A stretch of 64,000 nt of DNA, from contig NC_061458.1 of the NCBI RefSeq assembly GCF_022581195.2, positions 3,658,001 through 3,722,000 of the forward strand, read 5' to 3'. Every line of letters starts with the position of its first letter. Positions within the stretch are counted from its first letter, which is position 1. Origin of the DNA: Helicoverpa zea (lineage: Eukaryota > Arthropoda > Insecta > Lepidoptera > Noctuidae). Shown one piece after another: positions 47,008 to 60,420 of the stretch. The position numbers and the translations under genes were made by a program. The notes beneath the pieces were generated by a model. That model saw nothing but the letters and a program-made list of their open reading frames with translations. It did not search any database and was not told the origin of the DNA.

Positions 47008-49397
47008 GATAAAGTCATTTTTAGTTCCACTACATCGCTTTAAGCGTTTGAATGTGCTGTAGTACTTTAGCTAACTTTTCCGTAATAATTATTCTTTCTA
47101 AGAGCACAAAAGGAACTAGTTCCACTCTGATCTTAAAAATAACCACTGGCCTGCATAAAAGATGGCTGTTGGCTACTCCCAACATTTCTTATGAAACTTG
47201 ACACCCGTGCAAAGTTACATGGAATCCACTTCGAAAACGACAAACGAAAATAACACCCCCGTGTAGCGGAAAAGATAACTCAAAGATATATTATCTTTAA
47301 AGAAAAGAAATACGAAATTTAAGGCACGCATGATTGATCTTTGTTGAGTGCTTCAAATAATGGAAATATAAAATTACTTGAGCAAGCCATAAGTGAATGA
47401 GTTCCGTGTAACTCAATTTACATGCGGTTGGTTTTAAATGCCCTATTAAATTCCAATATTATGGATCTACTTTGTTAAAGAGGACTTGTTAATATAGGTA
47501 AATTAAATGTAATTATAATTTTCCTTGAAATGTGAGAAAAAATCACGTGTGTTGGAGTTGACTTCATAGTTATTGTAATATCATTTCATTAATGTTCCCA
47601 AACTAAAACCCTAAACTAGCTACTTAAAGGAAAACGGGCCTATTGTGGATATAAATTCACAATAAAGAACCTGCGAACTACTTAACTCACTTTTATAAAG
47701 CAGTAGGCAAGTCACTTTCTCACTTTACAAAATACAGGATTACTTCCACGAAACGGTCACAGAATCACAACGATTTTCGCCTGACACAGGTATTTGCTTT
47801 TTTCTCATTATGGCATCAACCCTAGAATGCAGAGTGGCTCTCAGTTACGTTCGTAATTAACGAAATTTAGCTTCAGTCAAACGACCTGCTTCGGCGACGA
47901 CTGTTTGATTAAACGACATCTTTCTTTTTAAAAATAGAACTGCTGTAAACCCCTGGTAAACTTTGTTAAAGCGTTTAAAAAGAGGTTGGTAATGCACTTA
48001 AATCTTCGTACATACGGAAATTAAAGCATAACATGATTGTTTTATGATACGTACAGTTTTATTAGGGTGTTAAAATTATATAATTTTATGACTAAGTATA
48101 GTATTTTTCCAAGATCAATAGGTACTTTAAAAATCATAATAAACTATGATTCAATATAAACTAGGTACTAGATCTCGTAACAACAATAGGTATACGAGTT
48201 TCCGTAAACGTACAAAATTCATAGCTTCAAGGTAGACAGTATAGACCAATCAACATTATACATTTCATGACTTCAGGCTATTAACTACACCGATATTATA
48301 CTGCTGTTATAATGGGAACCGTGTTTATCACTTTAGTTAGAGTAATCAAACAATTCTGCCTTGATTTTATACCTACAGATACCTACTGGTTATTTTGAAA
48401 TAGGTTAATTAAAACTTCATTTTAGCACCTACATTTCCAGATTTAATAGAAGGACCAGGCGACTCTAAGGGCCAGTAACTTTTGAGGCAAATTAATTATG
48501 ATAAATACTTTTGAGCATAGGTACACCTAACTGGTTTACTGTGTCATTGTTAACGATAACATTTACCTAACTATACATAGCTTCGGCAATCACGAGAATC
48601 AAGTAAATTATGCCATCAAGCAAGCCTATGATCATGATGCATACCGCACCAAATGCTAATGTCCCGACCAATATCGTACCAAACCAATATGCCATTATTA
48701 ACCAAACCCACCCTTATGTACTCACTTTACTTAAAACAATTTCACCATGCTTTATTGAAATTCCCCCATACGTCTATATTAAGGGTGAAAAATGTTGTAC
48801 AACGTTATATCGCCGGTTTATATATGGGTTCTTTGCTCAATAATACGTTCTAATTTGTCTAACATGATCATTCAGTCCACAGGCTATGAGAATCTTTCAC
48901 TTAATTAACCCTTTCAGGGTAGTGGTTCGGTTCAAAGTGATAGGCATAAATAAAATTCATTGGGGCGGTGCCGAGCCGATGTGTTAAGTGGAGTAAATCA
49001 TTTAGGTTAATATGTTTCAAAATGGTTCATCTATTGCTGTGATGTGCTCGACTGTTATATTTAGTTGGTTCTAGTTTATACAAGATGCTGTTTTATACAT
49101 GGGGCATTATCTAGAGCAGATTTTTAAATGACATGGGTAATCAATGAAATAATTTATACATATACTTTTAGGTAATGAACAAGAGTTTTCGAGGTTTTGA
49201 CAGCTCAACGTTCAGGTACTCCCACGTTATTAATGAGTATGATTTACGGTACGATACCATGCTATGGTATGTGTCAATTATGCCATGAAAAAAGTTTACA
49301 GTTACTTGCTTGAACTAAAACAACACCTTGTATAGTACAGGGAGAGCTGTTTTGCTCATTGGCTGTAGAAAGCGTAGAGAAACGTATAGTAACGTTA
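47008..49397. other. No gene recognised
   Basis: AT-rich sequence. Two overlapping plus frames at 48610-48853 are short and carry no motif. Confidence 0.35.
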
Positions 49398-49819
49398 GGT
49401 GATCTTCACACTGCCCCGCGTCACGCTGCATCTTGCGTGTCGACGCACCTACGCGCGTGCCTGCGGGAGTGCAGATCTGCATCATCGTGCGGGTTTTTCA
49501 CGCACTCACGCGCGTAGGTGCGTTTTGTAAATTCACGCACGGCGGCTTCCATTTTCAAATATACACGTCACGCCCATTCAAAATCACGCGCGGCACTGCG
49601 GGATTCAGTGTGCCATACCTTGCGTTTCGCCCCGCACCTACGCGCGGGGGTGCGTGTTTCTCCGCATGTATGTGCGTGATCCGCATGAACGCGCGTGGAT
49701 GCATTTTCAGTGTGTTGGACTATGCGTGTTTTCCATACAAACGGAGATATTTACAAGCAACGGAAAAAAAACGCATCCACGCACTACGCTGCATCATGCG
49801 GGGCAGTGTGATAATCGCC
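49398..49819. mobile_element. 422-bp Harbinger-type MITE, CpG-rich
   Basis: Ends are 22-bp inverted repeats with 3 mismatches: GGTGATCTTCACACTGCC on the left and GGCGATTATCACACTGCC read from the right, both then CCGC. TTA flanks each side (49395-49397, 49820-49822), the 3-bp TWA duplication typical of PIF/Harbinger/ISL2EU. The inside repeats words such as CGCACCTACGCGCG and is far richer in CpG than its surroundings. A plus frame of 132 codons inside is a composition effect. Confidence 0.8.
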
Positions 49820-49920
49820 TTATTCAGATGAATCTAATTGGTTAATTCGATTAGGAGTACATTACATAAGGATACTTATATCGAAACCAGGCAATCTTTA
49901 CACTTTACCTAGGTACCTAT

Positions 49921-50280
49921 AAACTGCCTCGTTGGTCTAGTTGTCGCAAGTGCGGCTGCTGAGCACGAGGTCTCGGGTTCGATTCCCGAGTCGGGCCGAA
50001 ATCGCTTTGTGGGTTTTAGAAGACTTTCACAAAGCAGCCCGAAGCCTGGAAGTTGGTGATTGATTCACCCGTGCATCGGACAGCACGTAAATGTCGGTCC
50101 TGCGCCTGATCTCTTTCCGGTCGTGTCGGATTCCCGTCCCATCGGGCTATGAGAGTGAAGGAATAGGGAGTGCACCTGTGTCTGCGCAAATGCTTGTGCA
50201 CTATAATATGTCCTGCGCAGTTGGCTAATCTCCTTACATGAGAACAGCCGCCGTAGCCGATAATCGGCTAGGAAGACATC
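49921..50280 (+). mobile_element. tRNA-derived SINE with 10-bp target duplications
   Basis: The head looks like a tRNA: A-box-like TTGGTCTAGTTG (49932-49943) and B box GGTTCGATTCC (49976-49986), so RNA polymerase III would transcribe it rightwards. A tRNA-unrelated body follows (GGATTCCCGTCCCATCGGGC, GAACAGCCGCCGTAGCCGAT, GGCTAGGAAGACATC). AGGTACCTAT flanks both ends (49911-49920, 50281-50290). The body resembles SINEs described from noctuid moths. It is not a functional tRNA gene: the acceptor end does not pair. Confidence 0.9.
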
Positions 50281-50290
50281 AGGTACCTAT

Positions 50291-52178
50291 TATTATATAT
50301 CCTGAAAGTAAGCAATGTTAACATCCATTCCATATACACGTATGTATTTTTCATTCATTTCATCTTAAAATACGTTTAGAAAACAATTCACTCCCATAAA
50401 AAAATGATAGCCAACTTAAATTAGTGATGCTACATAATCCAGAAAATAACGACCTCAAAGAGTACCCTTATTTTTCAGCGAGTAAAAAACGATACTTAAT
50501 AAATCACTTCAACGAAATTATTTTCAATAAAATATCTCATATTATTAATAACATCGCTTCGTGTTTATGATTGATACATCACTGAATCCGCGTAAATTAT
50601 ATTGAGTGCTTCCAAGCCTTTATCGAACAACACGACTAATTGTTTTAAAAGCTTTTCATATAAACGGATAACCGCTTGATATCTTCATGTTTCATACAAC
50701 TACGAGGTGACACAATAAAGGGAAAATAACATTTATTATGTATAGGATTTTTTTTGATATATTGTTTTTCTTTCATCGGCTTTGCTTTCAAAATCTTTGG
50801 CTTATAATATTATTGTTGGAAGTGATATGAAAACGTGGAGGGGATGACAAGAGGTAAGATATTTTGTTCGTGATGGAAAGGGAGAATATATTCAGGGAAA
50901 CGGTAGGTATGGTTACGAGCAACAAAATAGAAACAGTTTTCAAATTAATGTTAAGGATAATAATGCTATGTCCAATATTCCTTTTTAATTTGTTATGTAT
51001 AATTTATTTTTGAAGATTTTCTTTGATATGTTTTCTTCAGCGTATCCAAGATACCCTAAAGTTTCAATAACATTAGAATAGTGACTTCGACATTTATCCG
51101 ATCTGTAATTGAACCCGGATATTCGAACTTGATATACAGGTGCATCACCTCGGTTCTTCAAATTGTAATCTCAGTGTCAAATGCTAACAACAAATTAACA
51201 TACATATCACGATGCTAGTAAATTATGAGCATTAGACAGAAATTGCCTCATCTTGTGTTTAAAAATGTTGTGACATTTTGTATCTGGTAGTTGACTTCTA
51301 TGAATTCTTAATGGCGGCCTTAACCTTAGAGCCGAGCCTCTAGTGTATTTACTATGCTCCATTGGCATAGGGAACTATCGTCTTTTAGCTCGGTGCTTGG
51401 TATGATGAAAAGGTTACCTACGTTGGATTCATGATATATGTATACCTACCTACTAGTGTTCAAGTTAGTGTCACATTTTCGAGATCAAAGTGTTGTGCAC
51501 TATTCTAAGTGCGATCAGAAGCCTTTTTCACACATATATCAAACTTATTTTCAGCCTAAATTAGACTATTGAATACTCAACTACACTTGAAATTATTATA
51601 AGGCGAAATATAAAACACCTGACGAAACAAAATTTTCTAACGCAAGAATTAAAAAAGTATTCCCTGAACTTTACATAAAGGGTGTCCCGATCGCCAGGTT
51701 AAGTGTGGCATGACGAGAGCACACTAAGCAGGTTCATGAATTATTAACGGCCGCCTCCGATGAGTCTGCATGCACCTTTATTACTGACATCGCTTTGAAA
51801 GTTCATAGCTTTCGAGTGGGTCGCTGGGTTTAGAATTTTTAGGGTTAGGGTATCTAAGACTGTGTGATATTATTATGATGAACAATGAAAAGTAGTTAAG
51901 AAGCGGCATGGAAGTAAGGACCTGGAAGTGTGGAAAAAGCTTAATATTTGACCTTAATTTAACGATGAAATAAAATTATATAGAGAAACTATGCATCAAA
52001 AATATATTCACTTATATTCTGGATTCTCGTCAAAAACTGTTTCTGTAACTGCCTCTATCATTCCCACAGTAACCACATGGTTGCCGCCATTATCATTTCG
52101 TTACCGCAAAATAATAATAGTTACAAACTCAGCTATCCCCTATGCTGTCAAAACTGGACAGATATCAGAACAAAACCA
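50291..52178. other. No gene recognised
   Basis: AT-rich sequence without a credible exon. Around 51680-51850 GC is higher (for example CGGCCGCCTCCGATGAGTC) but there is no open frame. Confidence 0.35.
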
Positions 52179-52206
52179 AGGGGTCCGTATCCCCATACGG
52201 ACCCCT
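52179..52206. repeat. Perfect 12-bp hairpin with CCCC loop
   Basis: AGGGGTCCGTAT (52179-52190), CCCC, ATACGGACCCCT (52195-52206). The half-motif GTATGGGAGTCCG follows at once, as if a third degenerate copy were present. Confidence 0.85.
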
Positions 52207-54705
52207 CAGTATGGGAGTCCGTTTCGCACTTTTCCGGTTTCTTTCACAAGAGAAACAAAATTGAAAATGACAACATGATTGACAAGATATCAACAACGGT
52301 TATCAGTAAAACGGAAATTAAAATATGGAAAAAGTCACAACACACAAAGATTTTTCAATCAAACAAGCGACGAAGTTTGGGGCTGTTGAGTGTACTTTTT
52401 GGCTTCTCACGCTGAATTGCTTTTTCGAGTAGACACAATGTTTAAAATAAGTTCAAGGTTTCAGATGCAGGGAATGTTATAATTGGGTTAACTTATCACA
52501 AGTGTTGGACTTGGTTAGAAGTTCAGAAATTTCGCCATTGATCTCGCACTCCCAGTACATGTACCTATGTGGGTACTTAGTACGTTTTCAAAAACGGCAC
52601 GCCCAGTTGTTACATTAAATTGTATGAAGGTAAACCACCATGACTTCTAATGTAAGTATTTTATTGGCCTTAGCTATCACATGTCACATTTGGTACCAGT
52701 ATAATAAAATTTATGGTTTATGTAGAAGTGTCGAATGTTTACATGTGTTATTACCTAATAACTAGTGTTTTTAACAACACCTTCTTTCAATGACTCAAGT
52801 CAAAGTTAAATGTTTTGTTTTAAAAGGACTTCATTCAAAGACGTGGTGAGATTAACTTAAAAAAAATATAATTCTTTTAATACGATTATTTTTCATAAAT
52901 TAAAAATATGCAAACTGCAATTTCCGTAACAAAAAGGCGAGTTTTGTTTCCAGTAAACAAACTTTGTTCTGTCCATCTGAACATTATGCAGTACGTTATT
53001 GCCGTCGATGTAAACAAAAGGTTTCCATTGAGCCGAAGTGTCGAGCTCTTTCGGAATAATTTGAATCTCAATTAAACGTGTGCGAACACGGAGCAAAGAA
53101 AGATGAGCGGAGATGCGATAATGCAGGTAGGTCAGGCGCCTTTTCTGCGTCAAATTCGCACGGTGGGCATGACCAAACGATCGGTTACGAGTGAATTGAA
53201 GAGGCGTTCGGGATCTTTGTCAACGATTTTTGGTACTATAAAAAAATGGTCAGGTTTAAAGAAGGCGTACCTATAGATAATGGCAAAAACAGTGCTGCGG
53301 GATTGTTCGAAAGAGTTACCGCGGCCCTGGTACATAAAGAGCTTAAGGAGGAACATGATTGATAGGGAGTGTAGCTAACTCACAGAGGATGACCCCTCAT
53401 TTAATGATTTCTCAACATAAAAAAGGTGAAAACAGGAACGTTCCTCGTGCCCCCACATCCGCATTTTGGCGCGATGCTTTCTTAGGCGATTTTCCGTTAT
53501 GGCACCTCCGCTAGTCATTTTGTTCTCCATGTATGTAATACACAGGAGACAGGTCATGGCACGATATTGCTTACTCACGACTTATTGGATGGAGTGCGAA
53601 CTCTTTTGTAGACTGCCAGAGCTGGTCTCGTCAGGATTCATCATGCAGATGGAACACAGGTCAGTTTCAAGGGGTTGTATCGTTCTCTGACAAGTGTAAT
53701 AAAAGTTAGTAAGTACGTACTTAGATATTGACTACCTTTATTGCAACACTACAAAAAAATCGATTCTAGTTAGCATTTGCTTGCGACTTTGTGATTTTTT
53801 TTTCAATTCATACAACGACACACCTTGTTTGTTAAATCTTTTGAACATTTGAATAGGTACTTACATAATATTTTCTACCATAAATAATTATAAAAATTAT
53901 GAAGATATTAATGGAAACTAAATTTACAAGTAATAGTAAATATTAAAAGTATCTAACGTTACAAAAACATAGAATTTACAGAACTAACTCTAACTCTTGA
54001 CTAACAGAAAATACATTTTGAATTTGATTTCCAATTCTCCGTCATTATTTTGTGTGGCCTTTGAAAGTTTGCTTCAAAGCGTCACCACTACTGTGAAGTT
54101 TGAAGCACATTCCATGCACTATTACTAAGAAAACATGGATTTACACCATGGCATTTTTATCTTCTGAACGTCGTGAATGTTTTCAATATTTAAAAAATAA
54201 AGTATGAATAGCACCTTGAAAATAAACGATTGCTAGAAGTTTGTGTCATGAATTTACTGTAATTGTTCATGTTGCAATCGACTTTTAGAGTTAATTAACA
54301 AAATGATGGAACATAAATAGACTTTCAACTTGAAAAAATATGAAAGCTCCACATAGGTGATGCTCCACACAAAAATGTCGTTGGTGTACCTTAATAAATA
54401 AAGGGAACAAATATAATGACCACCATAAAATGCTTTGATACCCTTAGTTTTGTAACCAGAAATATCTACTAAACACCAGAAAAATAAAGTCTAAAAATGT
54501 AATAGTACCAGCTATTTTAGTCACGACTTCACTTTAAATTGTATTCGACCACCAAATTTAGTAAATGATCACCAACTCTTGACGACCAAATTAATGTATT
54601 ATTTTTGCCTAAATAAGTCACTGTGATTGCCATAAAATGTAGGCTTATTACCAAATAAAGTATTATGATGCCATATTAAGTTATGTGTCCGGCTTGCAAT
54701 GCATG
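52207..54705. other. No gene supported; possible decayed coding sequence at 52.9-53.6 kb
   Basis: Between 52893 and 53578 three minus-strand frames follow one another (61-86 codons, one frame change and one stop between them). A block RLRKHRAKMRMWGHEERSC faintly recalls the N-terminus of Harbinger-type transposases. That is too weak for a call. The rest is AT-rich. Confidence 0.25.
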
Positions 54706-54811
54706 CGTGAGTGTCAGTATGACGAGTGACAGGGGAAAAATGGAAGAAAATGACATATTGCACCGACCCCAAGTAAAATTGGGAACAGGGCAAGAGAAAG
54801 AAGAAGAAGAA
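54706..54811 (+). mobile_element. LINE 3' end fragment (RTE-like), copy 2
   Basis: GTGTCAGTATGACGAGTGAC through GACCCCAAGTAAAATTGGGA and AACAGGGCAAGAGAAAGAAG, almost the same as 6478-6575, ending in GAAGAAGAAGAA. Confidence 0.6.
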
Positions 54812-54958
54812 TGTGTTTCTCAATACACTCCCTCGAAAACACACTCTTATCGCACTGTTTAGTTAGAGGCATGCAATAGACAATTTTCCACCCTAGTGCA
54901 GGAAAAGGGTCCCCATAATCTTATTACATTTATTGTATCAGGCCGAACTTATTTTTTT

Positions 54959-55300
54959 GGAGTCAGTTTACTTAAACAGGATAGCAAGATGTAAAAACTT
55001 TGATTATCATTTTATATTAAAACGCTAGTATAATTTTGATGATCATTTACTACTTTTGGGATAACAATGATTTATTTGGACTCATTTTGCTTAAATAGGA
55101 TAGCAGAATTTAAAAACTTTGGTTATAATCTTACATTAAAATGGTGGTTTAATTTTGGTGATCATTTACTATTTTTGGCTTATGCATGATTTATTTTGGA
55201 GTAATTTCACTTAAATAGGATAGAAAAGTGTTAAAACTTTGGTTATAGTTTTACATTAAAATGCGAGTTTCATTTTGGTGATCATTTACTATTTTTGTCT
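54959..55300 (+). repeat. Three-copy tandem repeat, about 120-bp unit
   Basis: Units start at 54959, 55078 and 55198 (GGAGTCAGTTTACTT, GGACTCATTTTGCTT, GGAGTAATTTCACTT). Each contains AGGATAG, AAAACTTT, TTTTGGTGATCATTTACT or a close variant. The reverse complement TAGTAAATGATCACCAA occurs once at about 54559, so the array may be part of a larger inverted element interrupted by the LINE fragment. Confidence 0.85.
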
Positions 55301-58300
55301 GCTATTTGTTACTATATCTGGTGATCAGTTAAACATAAGCCATAAATAAATAAATAGGTAATAATTACCATACAGCGCAGATATTACAATTATCAATTAA
55401 ATTATACCAAAAACAAGTGCATACCATAGGGTCATAGGTCACAGTCATAGGGTTTTTAAATCAAAAAATCTTGTTCCGCTATTTAAGAGGTACCCGAGCT
55501 TCACCACCCTTCTTTGTGCACTTAAACGTCAGTGCGCTGGTTACCCAACAGCCTGTGAAGTCGTTCTCGAACGTTAACCTGCTTCCTGCAATAACAGTTC
55601 TTTACTTACGAGGTCTTAGGGACCTGCAAGTTATAGTCTTCGCTTTACGCCCGCTTGAGTTCCGTAATTTGAATTATAAATGACTGAGGACTCGTAAATG
55701 TTTCGTTAAATGCGAGGTGAGGAGAATTGATTTTTTGATAGTGGTGATAGGTTTTGATACCCTTTTTTAAATGGTCGTGACCAATTTAAATTAGGTTAGT
55801 GTCAACAGAAGAAGATATCCGTGTCGCCCTTCTGCTCTTCTAATAAGCGTTCAAGTACCTACTTAATGAAAATCCAAGAGAATTTCAACCAAAATCATTT
55901 CAACAGTGACTAACATTTAACATCTTAAGCAAATAACTACCTACTTGAGTCATTATTTGAATCGATCATGTTAGCTACTAATAAAATTACCTACAACGCA
56001 ACTCAACTCACTGAAGAGAAAATAAGAGCAAAATGAATTCTAGCGGCTGCGGATAGAGATGACTCGGAAACACAATACAGTCGGCAGACAAGTTTATTTT
56101 TAACCGGACAAAGGTGTTCGGGAGCCCAAACGCGGTTTGCTAAAGCCGGGACAGCGAACCGACCTCTTACCTGTGTTGCCCTTTGGGTAGTGTTACATCA
56201 AATTGGATAAATTATTTCTGAACCTTTATTTTGCATAATATTCTCAAGTACTAATAATGTAGCGTCGTTTTATTATTGCGTGAAATTTTATAAAATTACT
56301 TCCTTTTAGAAGCATTCCATAAATCACAAAGTTCTAAATGGTTGGTTTTATATTCAATTGCAAAATAATGAAATAGTTACTTTGGGCACCTACATGACTT
56401 TTGATTTTAATGAAACTGAAGATGTATATTCAGCATTTTCTATTTCTGAAATAAATCAATTGGACTTAGTTACTCTGACAATTGCTAACAAATATTTCAG
56501 ACCAATCCCTCACTAAACCTAGATCCTAAACACTAACAAAACCGTCATCAACCATATCAAAACAAATGACATGTTAATACAAGTTGGAACGCAAAAACAA
56601 TGACGTTTATGTAGTATGTAAAGTAGGACGGTAGTTCCGACAACGTTCAACAGAAGCACGTGGGTAGGTATTACATGAATGGCGCTAGTGTGCCGAGGAA
56701 ATAAGATGTCATTCAAAACTCGGCAGCGGTGACTAGCGGACGTGTCAGCCGTGTCGCTGTCGTGCCCGTTATTTTGAATTGTTGATATTTTAAAAAGAAT
56801 AAAGTGCTATTTGTTGGGTGTAAACTGGTGTTGTTTGTATTTTGATTTGCGACAGTTTTAGTACTAAATCACTTTTGGGAACTGCATATATCAAATCAGC
56901 AGTGTTTCATGTCCGAATTTAAATTCATCAAAACACATTTTGCACATTTATGTTCCTGTTATTATGTATCTCATAGGCAGAATATGTTATATTGTTGCTA
57001 AGACAGTTCAAGAAAGGACTTTGACAACAGTATTATAATATGTAATTTTTTAACTGTTTTATGTAGGTACATACTTTACTGAAAATAAGAAAGTATATAA
57101 AAAAAGAGAAAAATAATTAAGATTAGCAAAATATTATAGTTTAACCAAAATAACAAACACTGAACTTGAAACAGAAGCATACCCCTAAAATATACCATCG
57201 AAGTAAACACAACCCCTGAAATAAGAACTCCCACACAAAAGCAGAGTTCGTTCAAAAATCCAATCAGAAGATGTCAACAGTCTATCGGCAACGACGAACT
57301 CATCCGAAATACGCCATCATTGCCCATTATCGGATCCATAAGACAATGTTGAAAAGGTTTTTAATTGCTACTGCACATACAGGGAAAAGCTTTTACGTTA
57401 AGCTAAATTCAGGCTTGCATAACAGGGTATAAATAGAATGTAAATGTGGACTTCCAGCCTTCAGGTCGCTGTGACATTTCCAGCTATTATAGTCGTTCTA
57501 TTTTCAATTGTTCAAATTAATTCGAATTTTAGATGGTGGCCATTTTTGTTTTGTGCCAGTAAGAGGCCATAAAGTACAAAATAGGTATTATCTTTTTAGA
57601 AAATATTAATCTTGTGTCTGCAAATAAAATAGTTAGAGTTACACACCTAATTGCTTATATTACTAAGTTTACGGTAACGTAATAGCGTTTACAAAACATT
57701 CCTTACTCACCCAACTTTTCGCAGTTCCCACGTTCGTTATTTGCTAACAGTCAATAACCCTAAACCCCAAACATAGACGAGCATATAAGCATAAAATTCG
57801 GACGCTTTTAATCGGATCAGACGGCGGCAGGATTTGCGTCCGAATTCGTTAAGTGGGCTCGTTGCGTTGACACCCGGATTGGTGACGTCACCAATAACTA
57901 GGATATGACGTCATTAAACTGTGATTGGTGTTATAAAGGATCTGTACCGTTCGTTTGATGTGTTGGATTAATTGGCCGTTTTTTTTTTGGAATTTTATGT
58001 GCAAATATTTTGTTGAAATGGCAATAATTGGGGATCATTAACAGTTTAGGTGGAACAGAAGCATCAATAATTTATGTTTAAAAATATTTGCGAGCCAATT
58101 AACAAGGTTCCTGTTCTGTAACCGTAAAAAAAGATTTAAGGTACATAGGTTATATTTACTCTCATAATCTCTTTTATTAGCAAAAATAAAGTAAGAACAC
58201 TTAGAAACTTATCTTCAGATACATTCAACATTCCTAAACTACATCACCTCATCACATCAAAAGACCCAATTCAAACATACACCCAACAACTAAAACCATT

Positions 58301-60420
58301 ACTAACCAGACATAACGATTGAATTTTCCTTTGAAAATAGAATATAATGTGATTATAATGTATCAAGAGCTGGCTTACAGGATATCGTAATTGACATGTC
58401 ATGACCAGTGGCGGTCACAAAGGGACAGAGATTGTAGAAATTTGCCGAGCCGATAATGTCGGTCCGGCAAATAGGTTTAGCAAGGATCCCCGAATGGAGG
58501 CGATGTGTGGGTATTCTGTGTGTCCAGAATTGCTGTATTTTTGTGGTAAGTTAAACATGTTGTGTACCTGTGAAGAAGAAACTGCTCTTATCGGTTTAGA
58601 ATAAGGCCTTAGGTTTGGCTGTAGCAAAAAAGTGTTATTAGAAGAAAAGAATTTCGGAAATAGTATATGGATATAACTATATTGTATTCTAAAACAAAAA
58701 AAAAGTATTAATAGGTACTCAACTAACTTGATTGAATCCTTAATATCTCAACAATATTGAATTCGTCATAGCTGAAAAACTGGAACACATTTTTCCACAA
58801 TTCTGACTTAAAATAGTAGATCGATTTTATATTCTGTAAATCTCTCTGACTCGTTTATGTTAATGTTTATTTGGCATTTAAAAATAAAAAAGAAACATAT
58901 TCGTACGTAACTGTTTCATTTGTTTCTACGATTCGTGTTCCCACTGTCCACCGAGTGCGGTCGACAAGTCGAGAATGCAGATGTTACTGAACATTTTGTA
59001 ATACTCCTCTTTATCTCCAACGTGACAGAAAGGTCCACCTTTTTAGGGGCTATTCATATAACGCTTAATAATTTGAATAAAATATTTAACGTTCATTAAA
59101 AAAGACACTTTAGAAGGTGATGTCAATGATGTGTAATGAAGCAACACTTCATTTTGTAAACTTTTTTTTTGGTCATAAAAAAAACTTTCGTTACTAATTG
59201 AGGTAGGTTTAAAGTAGGCCAACTAATCGACACTACTAAACATTATACTGTGGACTCCTTGATTAAAAAAAAACAAATTAAAACGGTCAATTAATCGTAA
59301 CAGATAAAGTATGTACTTACGTAAATGCTGTCTGGTAAGAATTTCAAACATATTTAGCTATCAGAAAAACAAAGTTTCTTCGTAGTTTCACATAAATTGA
59401 TAACTAGTGCCCCACTGGCTCATTTGGCGTCTTCACTCAACTGTAACCGCCACGTAAAATGACGACGAAAAAAACTTTGTCTAGAATTTTCTTCAGTAAA
59501 TTATATTATTTGTACAAAAATTTGTACTTTAACTTAAAACGTGTCTCTTTATAGAAATAAATAAAGAAATTATGGTAGTATTCATCAAGCTTGAAGGAGA
59601 TTAGGACATATTTATACCTAAGCATTTATTCAGGAACTTCAACAGTAGAATTTCATATATTTCTTTACAGTTTTCAATGAAAATTTGATTGCCAGATATA
59701 CATAGTGTATGAGTGAAAAGCAAAACTTTTAATTTAAGAGAATAACATAGTTAAAGAATCAATTTCTAGCACAAACAAGATTTATTACAATTCAAACAAG
59801 AAATTACAAATTGGCGCTTAGTTTGAAACTTAGAAATAGGATAGCACGAAGAAATGCCACGCGTAGGTTTAATGAACATATTCAAAATTAAAATGATTAC
59901 AAAAACAACTTAGTTTGTGCAGCAAGTTGAGTGTAAAAATCGTTTTTGCATAGCAAAAGTTAACACGTGGTTCAAACTGGGTTGAGTACATAGCACGGCT
60001 ATACATGACTGACGCGTGAGCCTCGCACCGGTGGAGCGCGGAAACAATCAAATATTGGCAACACCATACCCTGGGCCAGACTCCATGCAGGTTTTATTCT
60101 ATTTTTTTTTTAAGTGGACCTCGGTTCTGCTGTATAGTGATTGTTCTCTGGTGGTTAGTATTCGAAGAAATGGTGGGTTTTGTTAGGTATTGTTACAAAA
60201 CTGTTACAGCAAAGGTCATTTCAAGAGGTTTTACATAAAATAGTCGATACCGTTGCGTTGGGAGGACCCCCTAATTCCAATATGACTATTCACAAAAACG
60301 AATCACAGTTAGGATTCTTAAACGAAATAGGCCAAACACGAAAAAGTATCGTACTCAATAAACGATAAATATGATTCATACATACGCTCCCAGCAGTAGA
60401 CATACGTACAATGGATGAAC
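55301..60420. other. No gene recognised
   Basis: 5 kb without a supported exon. At 56715-56830 a CpG-richer stretch (GACGTGTCAGCCGTGTCGCT) is followed by AT-rich sequence and could be a plus-strand promoter or 5' UTR, but no exon follows in sight. Small frames at 58401-58627 and 60180-60368 have no motif. Confidence 0.3.

Noticed and set aside
49433..49845. 132-codon plus frame
   Set aside because: It lies wholly inside the Harbinger-type MITE and comes from CpG-rich repeat words.
49921..49995. tRNA gene
   Set aside because: Pol III boxes are present, but the acceptor stem does not pair, and it is followed by a SINE body between target duplications.
52893..53578. Decayed Harbinger transposase on the minus strand
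   Set aside because: Only one weak block resembles the family; the frames are interrupted and no DDE or FRM motif is visible.
58401..58627. Overlapping frames on both strands
   Set aside because: They mirror each other, lack motifs and have no splice partners.
60180..60368. 62-codon plus frame as a gene
   Set aside because: No motif, no splice context, and within the length expected by chance.
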